Assembly: GCA_003567315.1 (NCBI GenBank)
Contig: PWZT01000030.1
Location: 1 to 32,405 of the forward strand
DNA length: 32,405 bases
Direction: 5' to 3'
From: Paracoccaceae bacterium
Lineage (GTDB): Bacteria > Pseudomonadota > Alphaproteobacteria > Rhodobacterales > Rhodobacteraceae
Every line of letters begins with the position of its first letter. The first letter of the stretch is position 1. Below the pieces are notes generated by a model that saw only the letters and a program-made list of their open reading frames with translations, was not told the origin of the DNA and did not search any database. The translations under genes were made by a program, and so were the position numbers. Shown here piece by piece: positions 17,276 through 25,553 of this stretch.

Positions 17276-19061
17276 GCGCAATCCCCTCGCGGCGGCGATC
17301 GGCACCGCCCGAAAGCCGCCCGTCCTCGATCGAGATAGCCTGCACGCCGGACGGGCGCGGGCCGATGCGGACATCAAATCCCATCATCTCGAGCGGATCG
17401 GCGAGGTCGGCAGCCCAGGTGCCTTCTTCAAGGATGTAGGTGCCGAAGGCGTTGACGAGCTGCGGCATGTCGGCGGCCGCCTGCACGTCCATCCCCCAGT
17501 CCAGATGCGCGAGGATATGCGTGGCCGTGTAGACGATGATCGGCGCGCCGCCGGGCGATCCGGTCACCAGCACGGGCGTGCCATCGCGCAGCACCACTGT
17601 CGGCGCCATGGACGACCGCGGTCGCTTGCCGGGCTCCACCCGGTTGGCGATCGGCCAGCCGCCCTCGTGGCTGCGGAACGAGAAATCGGTAAGCTCATTG
17701 TTCAGCAGGAACCCGCGCACGAAGAGCCGCGCGCCGAAACCCGACTCGATCGTCGTGGTCATCGACAGCGCGTTGCCATCAGCATCGACGATCGAGATGT
17801 GGCTCGTCGCGGGGCGTTCGGGGTCGGTGTCGGGCGCCCAGAGCAGCGCGTGGTCCCATTCGGGCGCGCCCACCGGCACCTCGGGCAGGGCATCTTCTCG
17901 CCGCAGAAGTTCAGCGCGCCCGGCAAGGTAGCCGGGATCAGTCAGCCCTGCCACCGGCACCGGCACGAAATCACTGTCAGCAATGTAGCGACCCCGGTCG
18001 GCGAAGGCGAGCCGCGTGGCATCCCCGATCAGACGCCATGTCTCGGGCGACCTCGGGTCCATCGCGGCGATGTCGAAATGTTCCAGCTTGCCGAGGATCT
18101 GCGCCACTGTGATCGCGCCCGAGGAGGGCGGTCCCATCCCGCAGACCTCGGCCCCGCGATAGTCGGTGCAGACGGCCGGGCGCTCGATCACGCGGTAGCG
18201 GGCCAGATCCTCGAGGCTCAAGAGCCCCGGCGCGCCCTCGGCTCTGCGCACGGCGGCGACGATATCCTCGGCGATGGGACCACGGTAGAACGCGCTTGCG
18301 CCGTCCCGCGCCAATGCGCGCAAGGTCTCGGCGTAGTCCGGGTTGGTGCGAATATCGCCCTCGGCCAGCGCCGTGCCATCAGGGTAGAAATAGGCCGCCG
18401 TGGCGTCGAACCGCGTCAGGCGGTCTGCGTCACCCGCGATCTGGCCTGCAAGGCGCTTTGAGACGGCGAAGCCCTCTTCGGCCATCGCGATGGCGTCCTC
18501 GAACAGCCCCGCCCAGTTCGACCGACCCCAGCGGCGATGCGCGTCCTCTATCAGCGCGGGCGTGCCCGGCGTGCCGACGGCCAGCCCGCCGACAACCGCG
18601 TCCCAAAATGGCAGCGGTTCGCCATCCGCGTCCTGAAACAGGCGCGGTGTGGCGGCCAGCGGCGCGGTTTCGCGGCCGTCGAGCGTGGTCACCTCCCTCG
18701 TTTCGGCATCGTACCAGACCAGAAAAGCGCCGCCACCAAGCCCAGAGGATTGCGGCTCCACCAGCCCCAGGACCGCCTGCACCGCCACCATCGCATCGGC
18801 TGCGTTTCCCCCGTCGCGCAGCACCCGCGCGCCGGCCTCGGCTGCCAGCGGGTTCTGCGCGGCAACCATCCAGCGCCCGGCCTCGACCGGGTGGCCCGCT
18901 TCGCGCGCTTCCCAGGAAGCTGCGGCCCGGTCCGAAAGGCCCGCGAACGCTGCCGGCAGCGCGACCGCGATCTCGGGATCGACCGCATTGGCCTCCTGTT
19001 GCGCGGCTGCGGGCAGCGCAAGAATGAGTGTCAGCGCCGGGATCACCAGTGCGCGCCGCAT
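17265..19061 (-). CDS. ggt: Gamma-glutamyltransferase (gamma-glutamyl hydrolase), periplasmic
   Basis: The 598-residue N-terminal-nucleophile hydrolase cleaves glutathione and other gamma-glutamyl compounds. A signal peptide covers residues 1-20 (ending AAA). The large-subunit signatures are AAQNPLAAEAGARVLRDGGN, SSGLGGGAFLVW and PPSSGAITVAQIL. The catalytic Thr is Thr419 in ATSHISIVDADGNALSMTTT, where autocleavage would generate the small subunit; the downstream SMAP motif (RPRSSMAPTVVL) and GSPGGAPII oxyanion loop are present. The ATG at 19061 is preceded by AGGGGAG and begins a clean signal peptide, unlike the longer frame to 19256. It is followed by an overlapping FkbM gene, and the next operon is a peptide importer on the same strand, so joint use of extracellular glutathione is plausible. 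Confidence 0.92.
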   Translation of the reverse strand: MRRALVIPALTLILALPAAAQQEANAVDPEIAVALPAAFAGLSDRAAASWEAREAGHPVEAGRWMVAAQNPLAAEAGARVLRDGGNAADAMVAVQAVLGLVEPQSSGLGGGAFLVWYDAETREVTTLDGRETAPLAATPRLFQDADGEPLPFWDAVVGGLAVGTPGTPALIEDAHRRWGRSNWAGLFEDAIAMAEEGFAVSKRLAGQIAGDADRLTRFDATAAYFYPDGTALAEGDIRTNPDYAETLRALARDGASAFYRGPIAEDIVAAVRRAEGAPGLLSLEDLARYRVIERPAVCTDYRGAEVCGMGPPSSGAITVAQILGKLEHFDIAAMDPRSPETWRLIGDATRLAFADRGRYIADSDFVPVPVAGLTDPGYLAGRAELLRREDALPEVPVGAPEWDHALLWAPDTDPERPATSHISIVDADGNALSMTTTIESGFGARLFVRGFLLNNELTDFSFRSHEGGWPIANRVEPGKRPRSSMAPTVVLRDGTPVLVTGSPGGAPIIVYTATHILAHLDWGMDVQAAADMPQLVNAFGTYILEEGTWAADLADPLEMMGFDVRIGPRPSGVQAISIEDGRLSGGADRRREGIALGE

Positions 19062-19112
19062 CGCTCGAACTCCCCTTGGGTGCGGATGGCCTTTACGACA
19101 GGCTGCTCTATC

Positions 19113-19143
19113 ACTATCGACGTCGAGATAGGGCAAGGTCAAG
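19113..19143 (-). promoter_or_regulatory. Candidate ggt promoter with an overlapping palindrome
   Basis: On the minus strand TTGACC (19143-19138) and GATAGT (19118-19113) are 19 bases apart, about 50-60 bases before the ggt start. The spacer contains the perfect palindrome TCGACGTCGA (19117-19126), within a longer imperfect one. It may be an operator, but no other copy was noticed in the window. Confidence 0.3.
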
Positions 19144-19414
19144 TCGATTGCGCCTCCGCGCGCTCCGGGCGCGCGATTAACCGCAGGTCCTTTCAACATG
19201 CGCAGTTCGTGATGCGAAGTGCAAACTCGAGCGATCCAGCCGTTTCTTTTCCGCATCCATCCCCCGTCCTTTCACGCGCCGCCCTGATACCCAAATTGCG
19301 CCAAGGATTGAAGCCAGAGAGCGCCGGCGGTGCGGTTGCCTTTGCAGGGTCTCGCATGCCAGCCGTCGCTCGAGCTTTTACCAGCGCTGCCGCCCTGAGA
19401 CATGTTGCAAGGCG

Positions 19415-20256
19415 ATGGCCACCGCCTTTTCTGCCACCCCCCAACACGAAGAGCTTGTTGCCGCGGGTGTGTCCGAGCGCAGGCGGATGCTGGCCATGAT
19501 GCGCGACTTCACGGTCTTTGGCGAAACCCCGGGCGGGATCGCCAAGATCATAGCGGGTTGCTGGACGGAGATTTTGACCTCGGGCTGATCGGGATCCCCG
19601 AGGATGAGCTGGACGCGCTGCTGCAAGATGCCGATGATGACCGCGCGCCCATCGATGATGACATCGCCGACCACATCCCCGAGCCCCCGGCGGAACCGAT
19701 CACAAAGCTTGGCGACATCTGGCGGCTCGGGCATCACCGGCTGATCTGTGGCGATGCGACCGACCCAGCGGTGATGGCGCGGCTGATGGACGGGGCGCAG
19801 GCATCGCTGATACTAACCTCGCCACACTATGCCCAGCAGCGCGATTATGACGCGGTGAACGGGAAACTCGGCGATTGGGATGCGCTGATGCAGGGCGTGT
19901 TTGCCGCAGCACACGTCACCGCCGATGCCCAGTTGCTGGTGAATCTCGGCCTCGTCCATCGCGACGGCGAGTGGATCCCGTATTGGGAGGGCTGGGTCGA
20001 CTGGATGCGCGCGCAGGGCTGGCGGCGCTTCGGCTGGTATGCGTGGGACCAGGGGCCGGGCCTGCCCGGGGACCGGAACGGGCGGCTGATCGCCGCTGAA
20101 CGCACCGGGCGGCGCTGCTGCGCAGTGGAACTGGATCCCGTCTATTGCGACGTCGCCTTGCGGCGGTGGGAGATGGCGACGGGGCGAGCGGCCAGTCGTA
20201 TCGTCAACGAGAAGGAAGCGCAGAAGCCCCCGCGCCGGTCAAGAAAACGCGCATGA
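19415..20256 (+). pseudogene. Phage-type ParB-domain / DNA methyltransferase fusion, remnant with deletions
   Basis: Intact relatives combine an N-terminal ParB-like domain with a beta-class DNA methyltransferase and are usually 400-450 residues. Here a short frame from ATG 19415 carries a weak ParB-like end (LAMMRDFTVFG then KIIAG). At about 19553 the reading moves to another frame with LLDGDFDLGLIG, the linker that normally comes after the ParB domain. The methyltransferase part has DIWRLGHHRLICGDATD, the motif IV region LILTSPHY and the well-conserved VNLGLVHRDGEW and RFGWYAWDQGPGLPGD. It then jumps straight to AAERTGRRCCAVELDPVYCDVALRRWE, skipping the segment that normally holds motif I (FxGxG). 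Without it SAM binding should fail. The TSPHY in place of TSPPY is a further change. Confidence 0.7.
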
Positions 20257-20468
20257 CGCGGTCGCGCCGCATGTCTCTGATCGAGGCCATCACCAATTTA
20301 ACTGTGGGTTACGCGCTGGCGGTTGCGACGCAGATCTTGGTGTTCCCATGGTTCGGCCTGCACCCCAGCCTTGGCGACAACCTGGCGCTGGGCGGGGTCT
20401 TCACCGCAATCTCCCTGCTTCGGGGGTACGCGCTGCGCAGGCTGTTCGAGGCGATCGGCGAACGGTAG
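20253..20468 (+). CDS. Small phage-associated membrane protein, DUF7220-like
   Basis: The 71-residue protein starts in an ATGA overlap with the methyltransferase remnant. It contains MSLIEAITNLTVGYALAVATQ, split here by one-letter gaps in homologues, followed by ILVFPWFGLHPSL and ALGGVFTAISLLRGYALRRLFEAI. Two membrane helices are expected. Proteins of this pattern sit beside DNA methyltransferase and terminase genes in Rhodobacterales prophages; function is unknown. The reading frame is intact although its neighbour is deleted. The start could also be the Met six codons later. Confidence 0.7.
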   Translation: MTRSRRMSLIEAITNLTVGYALAVATQILVFPWFGLHPSLGDNLALGGVFTAISLLRGYALRRLFEAIGER

Positions 20469-20625
20469 CCTTGGGGCAGCGATGCGGGATCTTGCGCACG
20501 GTCGGGCCCGAGGGCAAATGGCGAAACTGCGCACGCGCAGCACAACGGAAGGTTCTTCACGCCAGCGCTTCTCGCGCATGACGGCGCAGGGCATCGCTTA
20601 GCGCCCGAAGTGGTTCTGCCGCGCG

Positions 20626-20937
20626 TCAGTTGATTTGCCAGAACAAGGGCCGGTCAAAAGCTGTCTCCGCAATCAGTTCCACCAATTCCCCTGCGCGCAG
20701 ATGATCCAGCACCAGTGGCGCGGGGTCATGCCCCAACCCCTGCACCCCCGCTGTCACAAAACCCTGGTCGAAGGCAGCCAATGGTTTGGCGGCGCCATAG
20801 GTTGTCCGAAGACGACTTGTACCCATTCATTTTGCAACTGATCCTTCTGGTTGGAGGTCAAAACAGGGGCGCGGGCCAAGGCTGAAAGGGTCACCCCGTC
20901 AGAGAAAAACCGTTGCACGAAACCGGGGCTGCGCGCC
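20626..20937 (-). pseudogene. ArgP/IciA-like LysR regulator, C-terminal remnant with frameshift
   Basis: Only about 105 residues of the effector-binding domain remain of a normally 300-residue LysR regulator. One frame gives SPGFVQRFFSDGV, LARAPVL, QKDQLQNEWV and HWLPST, then stops at 20754. A second frame continues the same protein with DQGFVTAGVQGLGHDPAPLV, then HLRAGELVELIAE and a final PLFWQIN. The pattern (YLATASPAF..RFF.DGV, WLPST, GWGMNP..LV..HL..G.LVEL) is that of ArgP. The shift lies near 20765-20775. No DNA-binding domain could be found upstream, so the 5' part is deleted. ArgP normally responds to lysine and arginine and drives an amino-acid exporter; that role is lost here. Confidence 0.7.
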
Positions 20938-21151
20938 TTTCATCGAAGGGTGCCACGATTCCCGCACACAGTCTTTCGCTCTCAATCAGGAAATCCGCCA
21001 CCGCTGCGCGACCCGAACAGTCGAGCGAACCGATCACACAAAAAAAGAAACAGAAACTCCTGCAAGATGTGCTGCAGCGCCTGGCCATCCCAGCCCAGTA
21101 TCTCGGAGGCGATCAGGGTCAGGGCAGCAGCACACCGGCCAGACATTCGCC

Positions 21152-22039
21152 TCAGGTTTCGGGCGTCAGATTGGCCGCGCCCGCTAATCGTGCGGCATTC
21201 CCGATGCTGTGGACACGCTGCAATCCTGCACTTGCGCGACCATGAACAGGCACATCCGCCTTTACGGCATCTTCCGACAGCGCACAGTCGAAAAGGACAT
21301 CGGTTCCGAGCGAGAAGACACGCGTTTCCGGTCGGACACAATCGGCAAGTTTCAATTCCGGTCGTTGTGTGGTCAATGCGGAAGGCCCTGCGCCGATCAA
21401 TAGCGGGGCGACGGCAACATGAAGTCGATTCAGCAATCGCGCCTCAAGAAATCTTGAGATAGTGATGCCTCCGCCTTCTATCAGTATCTTCTCCAACCCC
21501 GCCTTGCGCAGCGCCTGAAGCACAGTGCGTGCCGGAAAAAACCGTTCGCCAAGCGAAAGGCGGATCACCTCAACACCCGCAGGGCGACGGCGCTCGACGG
21601 CCTGGATCACGATCCGGCGCGTGCCGTCATCGCGCAGCATCGGGGCGTCATCAGGCAGCCTCCCGTTCGGGTCTATCACGACCCGGGCCGGATTGTGGCC
21701 GGGACACAGCCGCACTGTAAGGCGCGGATCGTCATGCAGGGCCGTGCCGACCCCGATCACCACGCCGTCTACCAGCGCCCGCAACCGGTGCAGATGCGCA
21801 AGACCACCTTGCCCGGAGACATCGCGCGCATCGCCCGCGACAGTAGCAATCCGTCCGTCCAGTGACTGCCCGATCTGCGCAACAGTCAGCGGGCCAAGGT
21901 CTCGGCGGGCAAGTGATCCATAGAGCGCCAATGTTGCCTGTTCGCCCGCGCTCCATGACCCGCAACAGGCACAGGCCGTGCCTGCATTGACAGACAAGAC
22001 ACGCTCCCAGACACGCGGCGTTACATCAAGAGGCTGCAT
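21152..22039 (-). CDS. RibD-family reductase domain protein without deaminase domain
   Basis: The 295-residue protein matches the C-terminal reductase half of RibD, which reduces a ribosylamino-pyrimidine phosphate to the ribityl form with NADPH. Motifs seen are AQIGQSLDGRIAT (55-67), HRLRALVDGVVIGVGTAL (about 84-101), DDPRLTVR, NPARVVIDPNGRLP and the glycine loop ILIEGGG. The zinc deaminase domain of bifunctional RibD is absent. Instead the first 50 residues form an unrelated lead-in with a CACC cluster. The frame extends to a TTG at 22057, but ATG 22039 has AAGGAGA at the right spacing. It is the last gene of a tight leftward operon headed by a GTP cyclohydrolase II, 14 bases after the methyltransferase gene. 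Confidence 0.85.
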   Translation of the reverse strand: MQPLDVTPRVWERVLSVNAGTACACCGSWSAGEQATLALYGSLARRDLGPLTVAQIGQSLDGRIATVAGDARDVSGQGGLAHLHRLRALVDGVVIGVGTALHDDPRLTVRLCPGHNPARVVIDPNGRLPDDAPMLRDDGTRRIVIQAVERRRPAGVEVIRLSLGERFFPARTVLQALRKAGLEKILIEGGGITISRFLEARLLNRLHVAVAPLLIGAGPSALTTQRPELKLADCVRPETRVFSLGTDVLFDCALSEDAVKADVPVHGRASAGLQRVHSIGNAARLAGAANLTPET

Positions 22040-22053
22040 TCCGCTTCTCCTTT

Positions 22054-22848
22054 TCAAGAGGCTCCCAGCATTTGCGACGCCAGGTCCGGCGGCACGGCCA
22101 GAATGTCACGATGCCCGATTGCGCACATGGCCTCTGGTATACGGGCGCGGCGCCGTGCGGCCCAGTCTCGGGCATCGGCGGAACCTGCCTCTGCGGCGGC
22201 CTGACCAACACCGCCCAGAAATTCGCGCTGCAACCCGGCTTGCGCAGGCCCCAGCCTCCACGGACTATCTGCTGCGACGACGACATAGCCCAGTGTCGTG
22301 AAAACGCGACTCGCCGCTGTTGCAGCATCCGGTCCGAGTGCTGGCCCGAGCCCTTTGTCGCCGCGTTGGTGACGGTTGAATGCAGCGACAACCTCGGCAT
22401 CCGCGTCGTCGGCGATGGACCATTCCATCACCCCGTCATAGGACAATGCCGCATAGAATGGCAGACCGCGCTCTGCGACGCGCCGGGCCAGGCCATGAAG
22501 CCAATCCTCGCCACACAGATCAAGAAGTGCCGAGGCCGTGACCAGCGTTGCCCCGTCCAATGGCAGCGCATCAAGTGCTGTCAGGTCACGGGTATGCGTA
22601 TGCACTTTCGCACTGTGCGTGGTTGCTGCCTGCGCCAGCAAATCTTCGTCGTGATCCACAAGATGCCAGATCGCGCCGCGCTCGGGACAAGCCCCGAAGC
22701 CACGCATGGTCGAGCCTGTTCCACTGCCCAGATCGACGATCACAGGCTCTGTCCCGGCCGAGCGCATGGCCAGCTGCGCAAGCCCTTTGTCGCGCGCGGC
22801 ATGATCGGCAGGTTCGCGCAAACTCAACCATTCGGCAGAAAACCCCAT
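22054..22848 (-). CDS. Class I SAM-dependent methyltransferase of the pteridine-like operon
   Basis: The 264-residue protein has motif I VIVDLGSGTGSTMRGF at about 36-51, followed by WHLVDHDEDLL (motif II) and ATLVTASALLDLCGEDWL (motif IV region). The N-terminal AEWLSLREPADHAARD is characteristic of relatives found in the same gene neighbourhood as RibA/RibD/PTPS-like genes. The substrate is not known; by context it could be the ring or side chain of the operon's product. The start is 3 bases after the PTPS-like gene, so translation is likely coupled. Confidence 0.85.
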   Translation of the reverse strand: MGFSAEWLSLREPADHAARDKGLAQLAMRSAGTEPVIVDLGSGTGSTMRGFGACPERGAIWHLVDHDEDLLAQAATTHSAKVHTHTRDLTALDALPLDGATLVTASALLDLCGEDWLHGLARRVAERGLPFYAALSYDGVMEWSIADDADAEVVAAFNRHQRGDKGLGPALGPDAATAASRVFTTLGYVVVAADSPWRLGPAQAGLQREFLGGVGQAAAEAGSADARDWAARRRARIPEAMCAIGHRDILAVPPDLASQMLGAS

Positions 22849-22851
22849 GGC

Positions 22852-23247
22852 TCAGATATCCGCCTCGAACCAGCCGCGCGCCACATGGCTTTCATGCAGC
22901 GTGATACGCAGTCGCTTTACGCGCCCGTTGTCATTAAGAGCACCCGCGCGGACCCGCGACGCCATTTCCTTGAAGATATGACCCGACAGGAATTCGGTTG
23001 TGGTGAAGATGCCCTTGAACTCTTCCGCATCGTCCAGGTTCTTGTAACGCAAGGGTTCCAGTACTTGCGCGAGGGCTTCGATAGCGAGCCCGATATCGAC
23101 AACCAGACCATGTGCGTCAATTTCTTCCGCAAAGAAAGCGGCATCAACCGTGAACGTAGCCCCATGAACGCCTTGCGCCGGGCCGAAGACCGGGGAGGGG
23201 AAGGAATGTGCGATCATGATATGGTCACGAACTTCAACAGCGTACAT
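22852..23247 (-). CDS. 6-pyruvoyl-tetrahydropterin synthase / QueD-like protein with altered active site
   Basis: The protein has 131 residues, the usual length for this fold. PTPS/QueD enzymes act on dihydroneopterin triphosphate using three zinc His ligands and a Cys in the pattern CxxxHGH. Here His14 (in MIAHSF) and His28 are kept, but the third ligand is Ala30 (HGATF instead of HGHxF) and the catalytic Cys position is Ala24. The TTTEFL segment and the C-terminal LHESHVARGWFE, with the pterin-anchoring Glu, are present. Zinc binding could use another residue such as His9. The chemistry is therefore probably not classical PTPS or QueD. It lies between a dehydrogenase and a methyltransferase gene in one operon. 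Confidence 0.82.
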   Translation of the reverse strand: MYAVEVRDHIMIAHSFPSPVFGPAQGVHGATFTVDAAFFAEEIDAHGLVVDIGLAIEALAQVLEPLRYKNLDDAEEFKGIFTTTEFLSGHIFKEMASRVRAGALNDNGRVKRLRITLHESHVARGWFEADI

Positions 23248-23273
23248 GGATAGCCTCTCTGGTGGTGCGTGTT

Positions 23274-24224
23274 TCAGGTGTATCGAATACGGTGGCAGAG
23301 TGTGTCAGGTGCCGCGAGGATGGTCGCATATTGGGTGGGCAGATCCTCGAAATCAGTCTCGCCCGAAATGAGCATGTCGAGCCTGTCATCATCGCGGAGC
23401 AGCGTCAGCGCTTTGCGCATCCGGCGTGCATATGACCAGCGTGGCGTGCGATCAGCGGGCAGATGACCAACCTGCGAACTTATCAAACGCAGGCGCTGGC
23501 TGTGAAAGGCAGCGCCCAAGTCGACCTGGACGGGCTGGGTGCCGTACCAGCTTGCCTCCACCACGGTGGCATTCATGCCCGCCATGGACAGCGCGCAAGA
23601 AAGCCCTTTTGCTGTGGCGCTGGTATGAATGACCACATCGCAGTCCTTCGGGGCCGCATCAGGCAGGACACAGCGTATCCCTAGATCCGCAGCCAGTTGG
23701 GACCGCTGCGGATTGATGTCCACCAGCGTGACCTCGGCACCCGGAAGACGTGCTAACAAAGTTCCTGTCAGTAGCCCGACCACGCCCGCGCCGATCACGG
23801 CAATCCGGTCGCCCGCACTGGCGCCGCTGTCCCAAAATATATTGAGCGCGGTTTCCATATTCGCGGCAAGGACAGCACGCGCCGTTGGCAAACCTGCGGG
23901 CAGTACCGTCAGGTTTTCTGGCGGCAACCGGTAGCGCGTCTGATGGGGGAACAGCGCGAAAACCAGTTCGCCCTCGAGCGCGCCTTCCATGACGCGGCCT
24001 ACGCTGCAATATCCGTATTTGACGGGGAAGTCGAAGGTCCCCTCCATCCCGGGCCCCCGCATCCGGTCATGTTCCGACTTGGGAACCTGGCCGCGCAGCA
24101 CCAGCCCTTCCGTGCCGCGGCTTATGCCCGAATAGAGCGTCTGAACCAGAACGCCGTCGCCTGTCCCTGCGGGGCGTATCTCCGCTTTGTTCGGGGCAAC
24201 ACACCAAAGAGCGCGCGCAGTCAT
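23274..24224 (-). CDS. MDR-superfamily dehydrogenase without catalytic zinc ligands
   Basis: The 316-residue oxidoreductase has a GroES-like N-terminal domain and a Rossmann domain with IAVIGAGVVGLLTG at 141-154 and the acidic LVDINPQR that binds the ribose of NAD(P). The N-terminal motif SGISRGTE replaces the Cys-bearing zinc motif of classical alcohol dehydrogenases, as in BchC-like and other zinc-free MDR proteins. It probably oxidises or reduces a hydroxyl or carbonyl on the pathway intermediate. Its ATG overlaps the stop of the GTP cyclohydrolase gene (ATGA), so the two are coupled; the next gene starts 26 bases after its stop. Confidence 0.85.
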   Translation of the reverse strand: MTARALWCVAPNKAEIRPAGTGDGVLVQTLYSGISRGTEGLVLRGQVPKSEHDRMRGPGMEGTFDFPVKYGYCSVGRVMEGALEGELVFALFPHQTRYRLPPENLTVLPAGLPTARAVLAANMETALNIFWDSGASAGDRIAVIGAGVVGLLTGTLLARLPGAEVTLVDINPQRSQLAADLGIRCVLPDAAPKDCDVVIHTSATAKGLSCALSMAGMNATVVEASWYGTQPVQVDLGAAFHSQRLRLISSQVGHLPADRTPRWSYARRMRKALTLLRDDDRLDMLISGETDFEDLPTQYATILAAPDTLCHRIRYT

Positions 24225-25387
24225 GTCAGAAGATGCCCGGATTTTGTTGCCTTGGTAGCCAGATACAGCGCATTTTGGCTCGTTTTGCCGACCTCCAGCG
24301 GAACTCGTTCGGTCACCTCTATGCCCTGCGCGGACAGAACAGTGAGCTTGGCAGGATTGTTCGTCAGCAACCTTGCCTGCGCGATGCCGAGTTGCTTTAG
24401 GAGGGCAGCACCATGACGAAAATCGCGTTCATCATCGTGGAATCCAAGATGATGATTGGCTTCTACCGTGTCCATACCGCCATCCTGCAAAGCATATGCA
24501 CGCATCTTGTTGCCCATGCCGATGCCGCGACCTTCCTGATTGAGATAGAGCAGTACCCCGCCACCAGAATCTGCCATTGTCGCGCAGGCGGCCCGAAGCT
24601 GCGGGCCGCAATCGCATTTCAGCGACCCCAGAACATCGCCTGTAAAACATGCCGAATGCAGCCGCACCAGCACAGGCCCTGAGAAATCCGGGGTACCAAT
24701 TTCGATAGCATAATGTTCGATACTACCGTCATCGGGCCGATAGACGTGTACGCGACCAGACTGGCTGACCGACATCGGCAAGGACGCCGTGGAGACTGGG
24801 TTGTGCATTCGCGCCGTTGTTAGTTCAGAGATCGCCTCGGCGGCATCGACATTGCTCAGGCCGTGCTGCTGTGCGGTGGTCGGGCCATCCTGGAGCGGCA
24901 AGAGCAGCACAGCAGGCAACAATTGTGCCGATTTGCAAAGCGCGATCGCGGCTTCGTGCAACAGTGCCCCGACATGGACCTGTGGCACGCATGATGCACA
25001 TAAACCTTCGAGAAGAGCTGCTGAGGCATGATCCAGTGGCGCCAGCGCAGGATCAGCTAGTGACTTGATTCTGGAAAGAGACACGTCGCGCGATAGGACA
25101 AGATGTAAAACATCGGTCTGTGGGAGGTCTTTGACACCAGATCGAAACAGGCGGTGGCGCGTCAAGACAAGATGACGTGGCTGTCCAGACAATGCCAACG
25201 CGGCGTGGCGTTCGGGGATAAGCATCTCAACTGCGATAACTAGCGCTGCTGTTTTACCCGAGGTCAGCACAACTGGTGTTCCCAATCGCACATCCCCTTT
25301 TACCCGCATCACTCTTTCGCGTCGGGAGGGTGACAGTGCAGCGCCGTTCTTCATGACCGGCAGAGGAGCGAGAGAGGCTTTGTTCAT
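24221..25387 (-). CDS. GTP cyclohydrolase II with N-terminal extension
   Basis: The enzyme opens GTP to 2,5-diamino-6-ribosylamino-pyrimidinone phosphate, formate and pyrophosphate. The catalytic domain covers the C-terminal 190 residues: VRLHSACFTGDVLGSLKCDC with the three zinc cysteines, LYLNQEGRGIGMGNKMRAY and DTVEANHHLGFHDDERDF, then LLTNNPAKL. The N-terminal half (about 190 residues) lacks DHBP synthase active-site motifs and resembles the degenerate lead domain of alphaproteobacterial RibA. The frame is open to 25435. I use ATG 25387, but ATG 25414 is equally possible because neither has a strong ribosome site. It heads the five-gene operon. A housekeeping ribA may exist elsewhere. Confidence 0.88.
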   Translation of the reverse strand: MNKASLAPLPVMKNGAALSPSRRERVMRVKGDVRLGTPVVLTSGKTAALVIAVEMLIPERHAALALSGQPRHLVLTRHRLFRSGVKDLPQTDVLHLVLSRDVSLSRIKSLADPALAPLDHASAALLEGLCASCVPQVHVGALLHEAAIALCKSAQLLPAVLLLPLQDGPTTAQQHGLSNVDAAEAISELTTARMHNPVSTASLPMSVSQSGRVHVYRPDDGSIEHYAIEIGTPDFSGPVLVRLHSACFTGDVLGSLKCDCGPQLRAACATMADSGGGVLLYLNQEGRGIGMGNKMRAYALQDGGMDTVEANHHLGFHDDERDFRHGAALLKQLGIAQARLLTNNPAKLTVLSAQGIEVTERVPLEVGKTSQNALYLATKATKSGHLLT

Positions 25388-25553
25388 GTTGCATTCACTG
25401 TGTTTCAGGCGCATTGACCTAGCTTTCTGCAGCAACAGGCAAGTGCCATGTTCGGATTATTGACTGAGCCGGGGCATGTGACAGGTTGTCCGGCTTGACG
25501 CTGGGCGACGCGTTTCCGCGCGCAAACTCATAAAGTCGGCGTCCGTTGCGATA

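Noticed and set aside
21030-21090. Possible terminator of the RibD operon (weak hairpin followed by a T-rich run on the minus strand)
   Set aside because: The stem is only about five pairs and the T-run is 16 bases away; too weak to annotate.
22072-23253. 393-codon + frame opposite the methyltransferase and PTPS-like genes
   Set aside because: Cys/Arg/Gln-rich shadow; the minus strand has conserved motifs in two separate genes.
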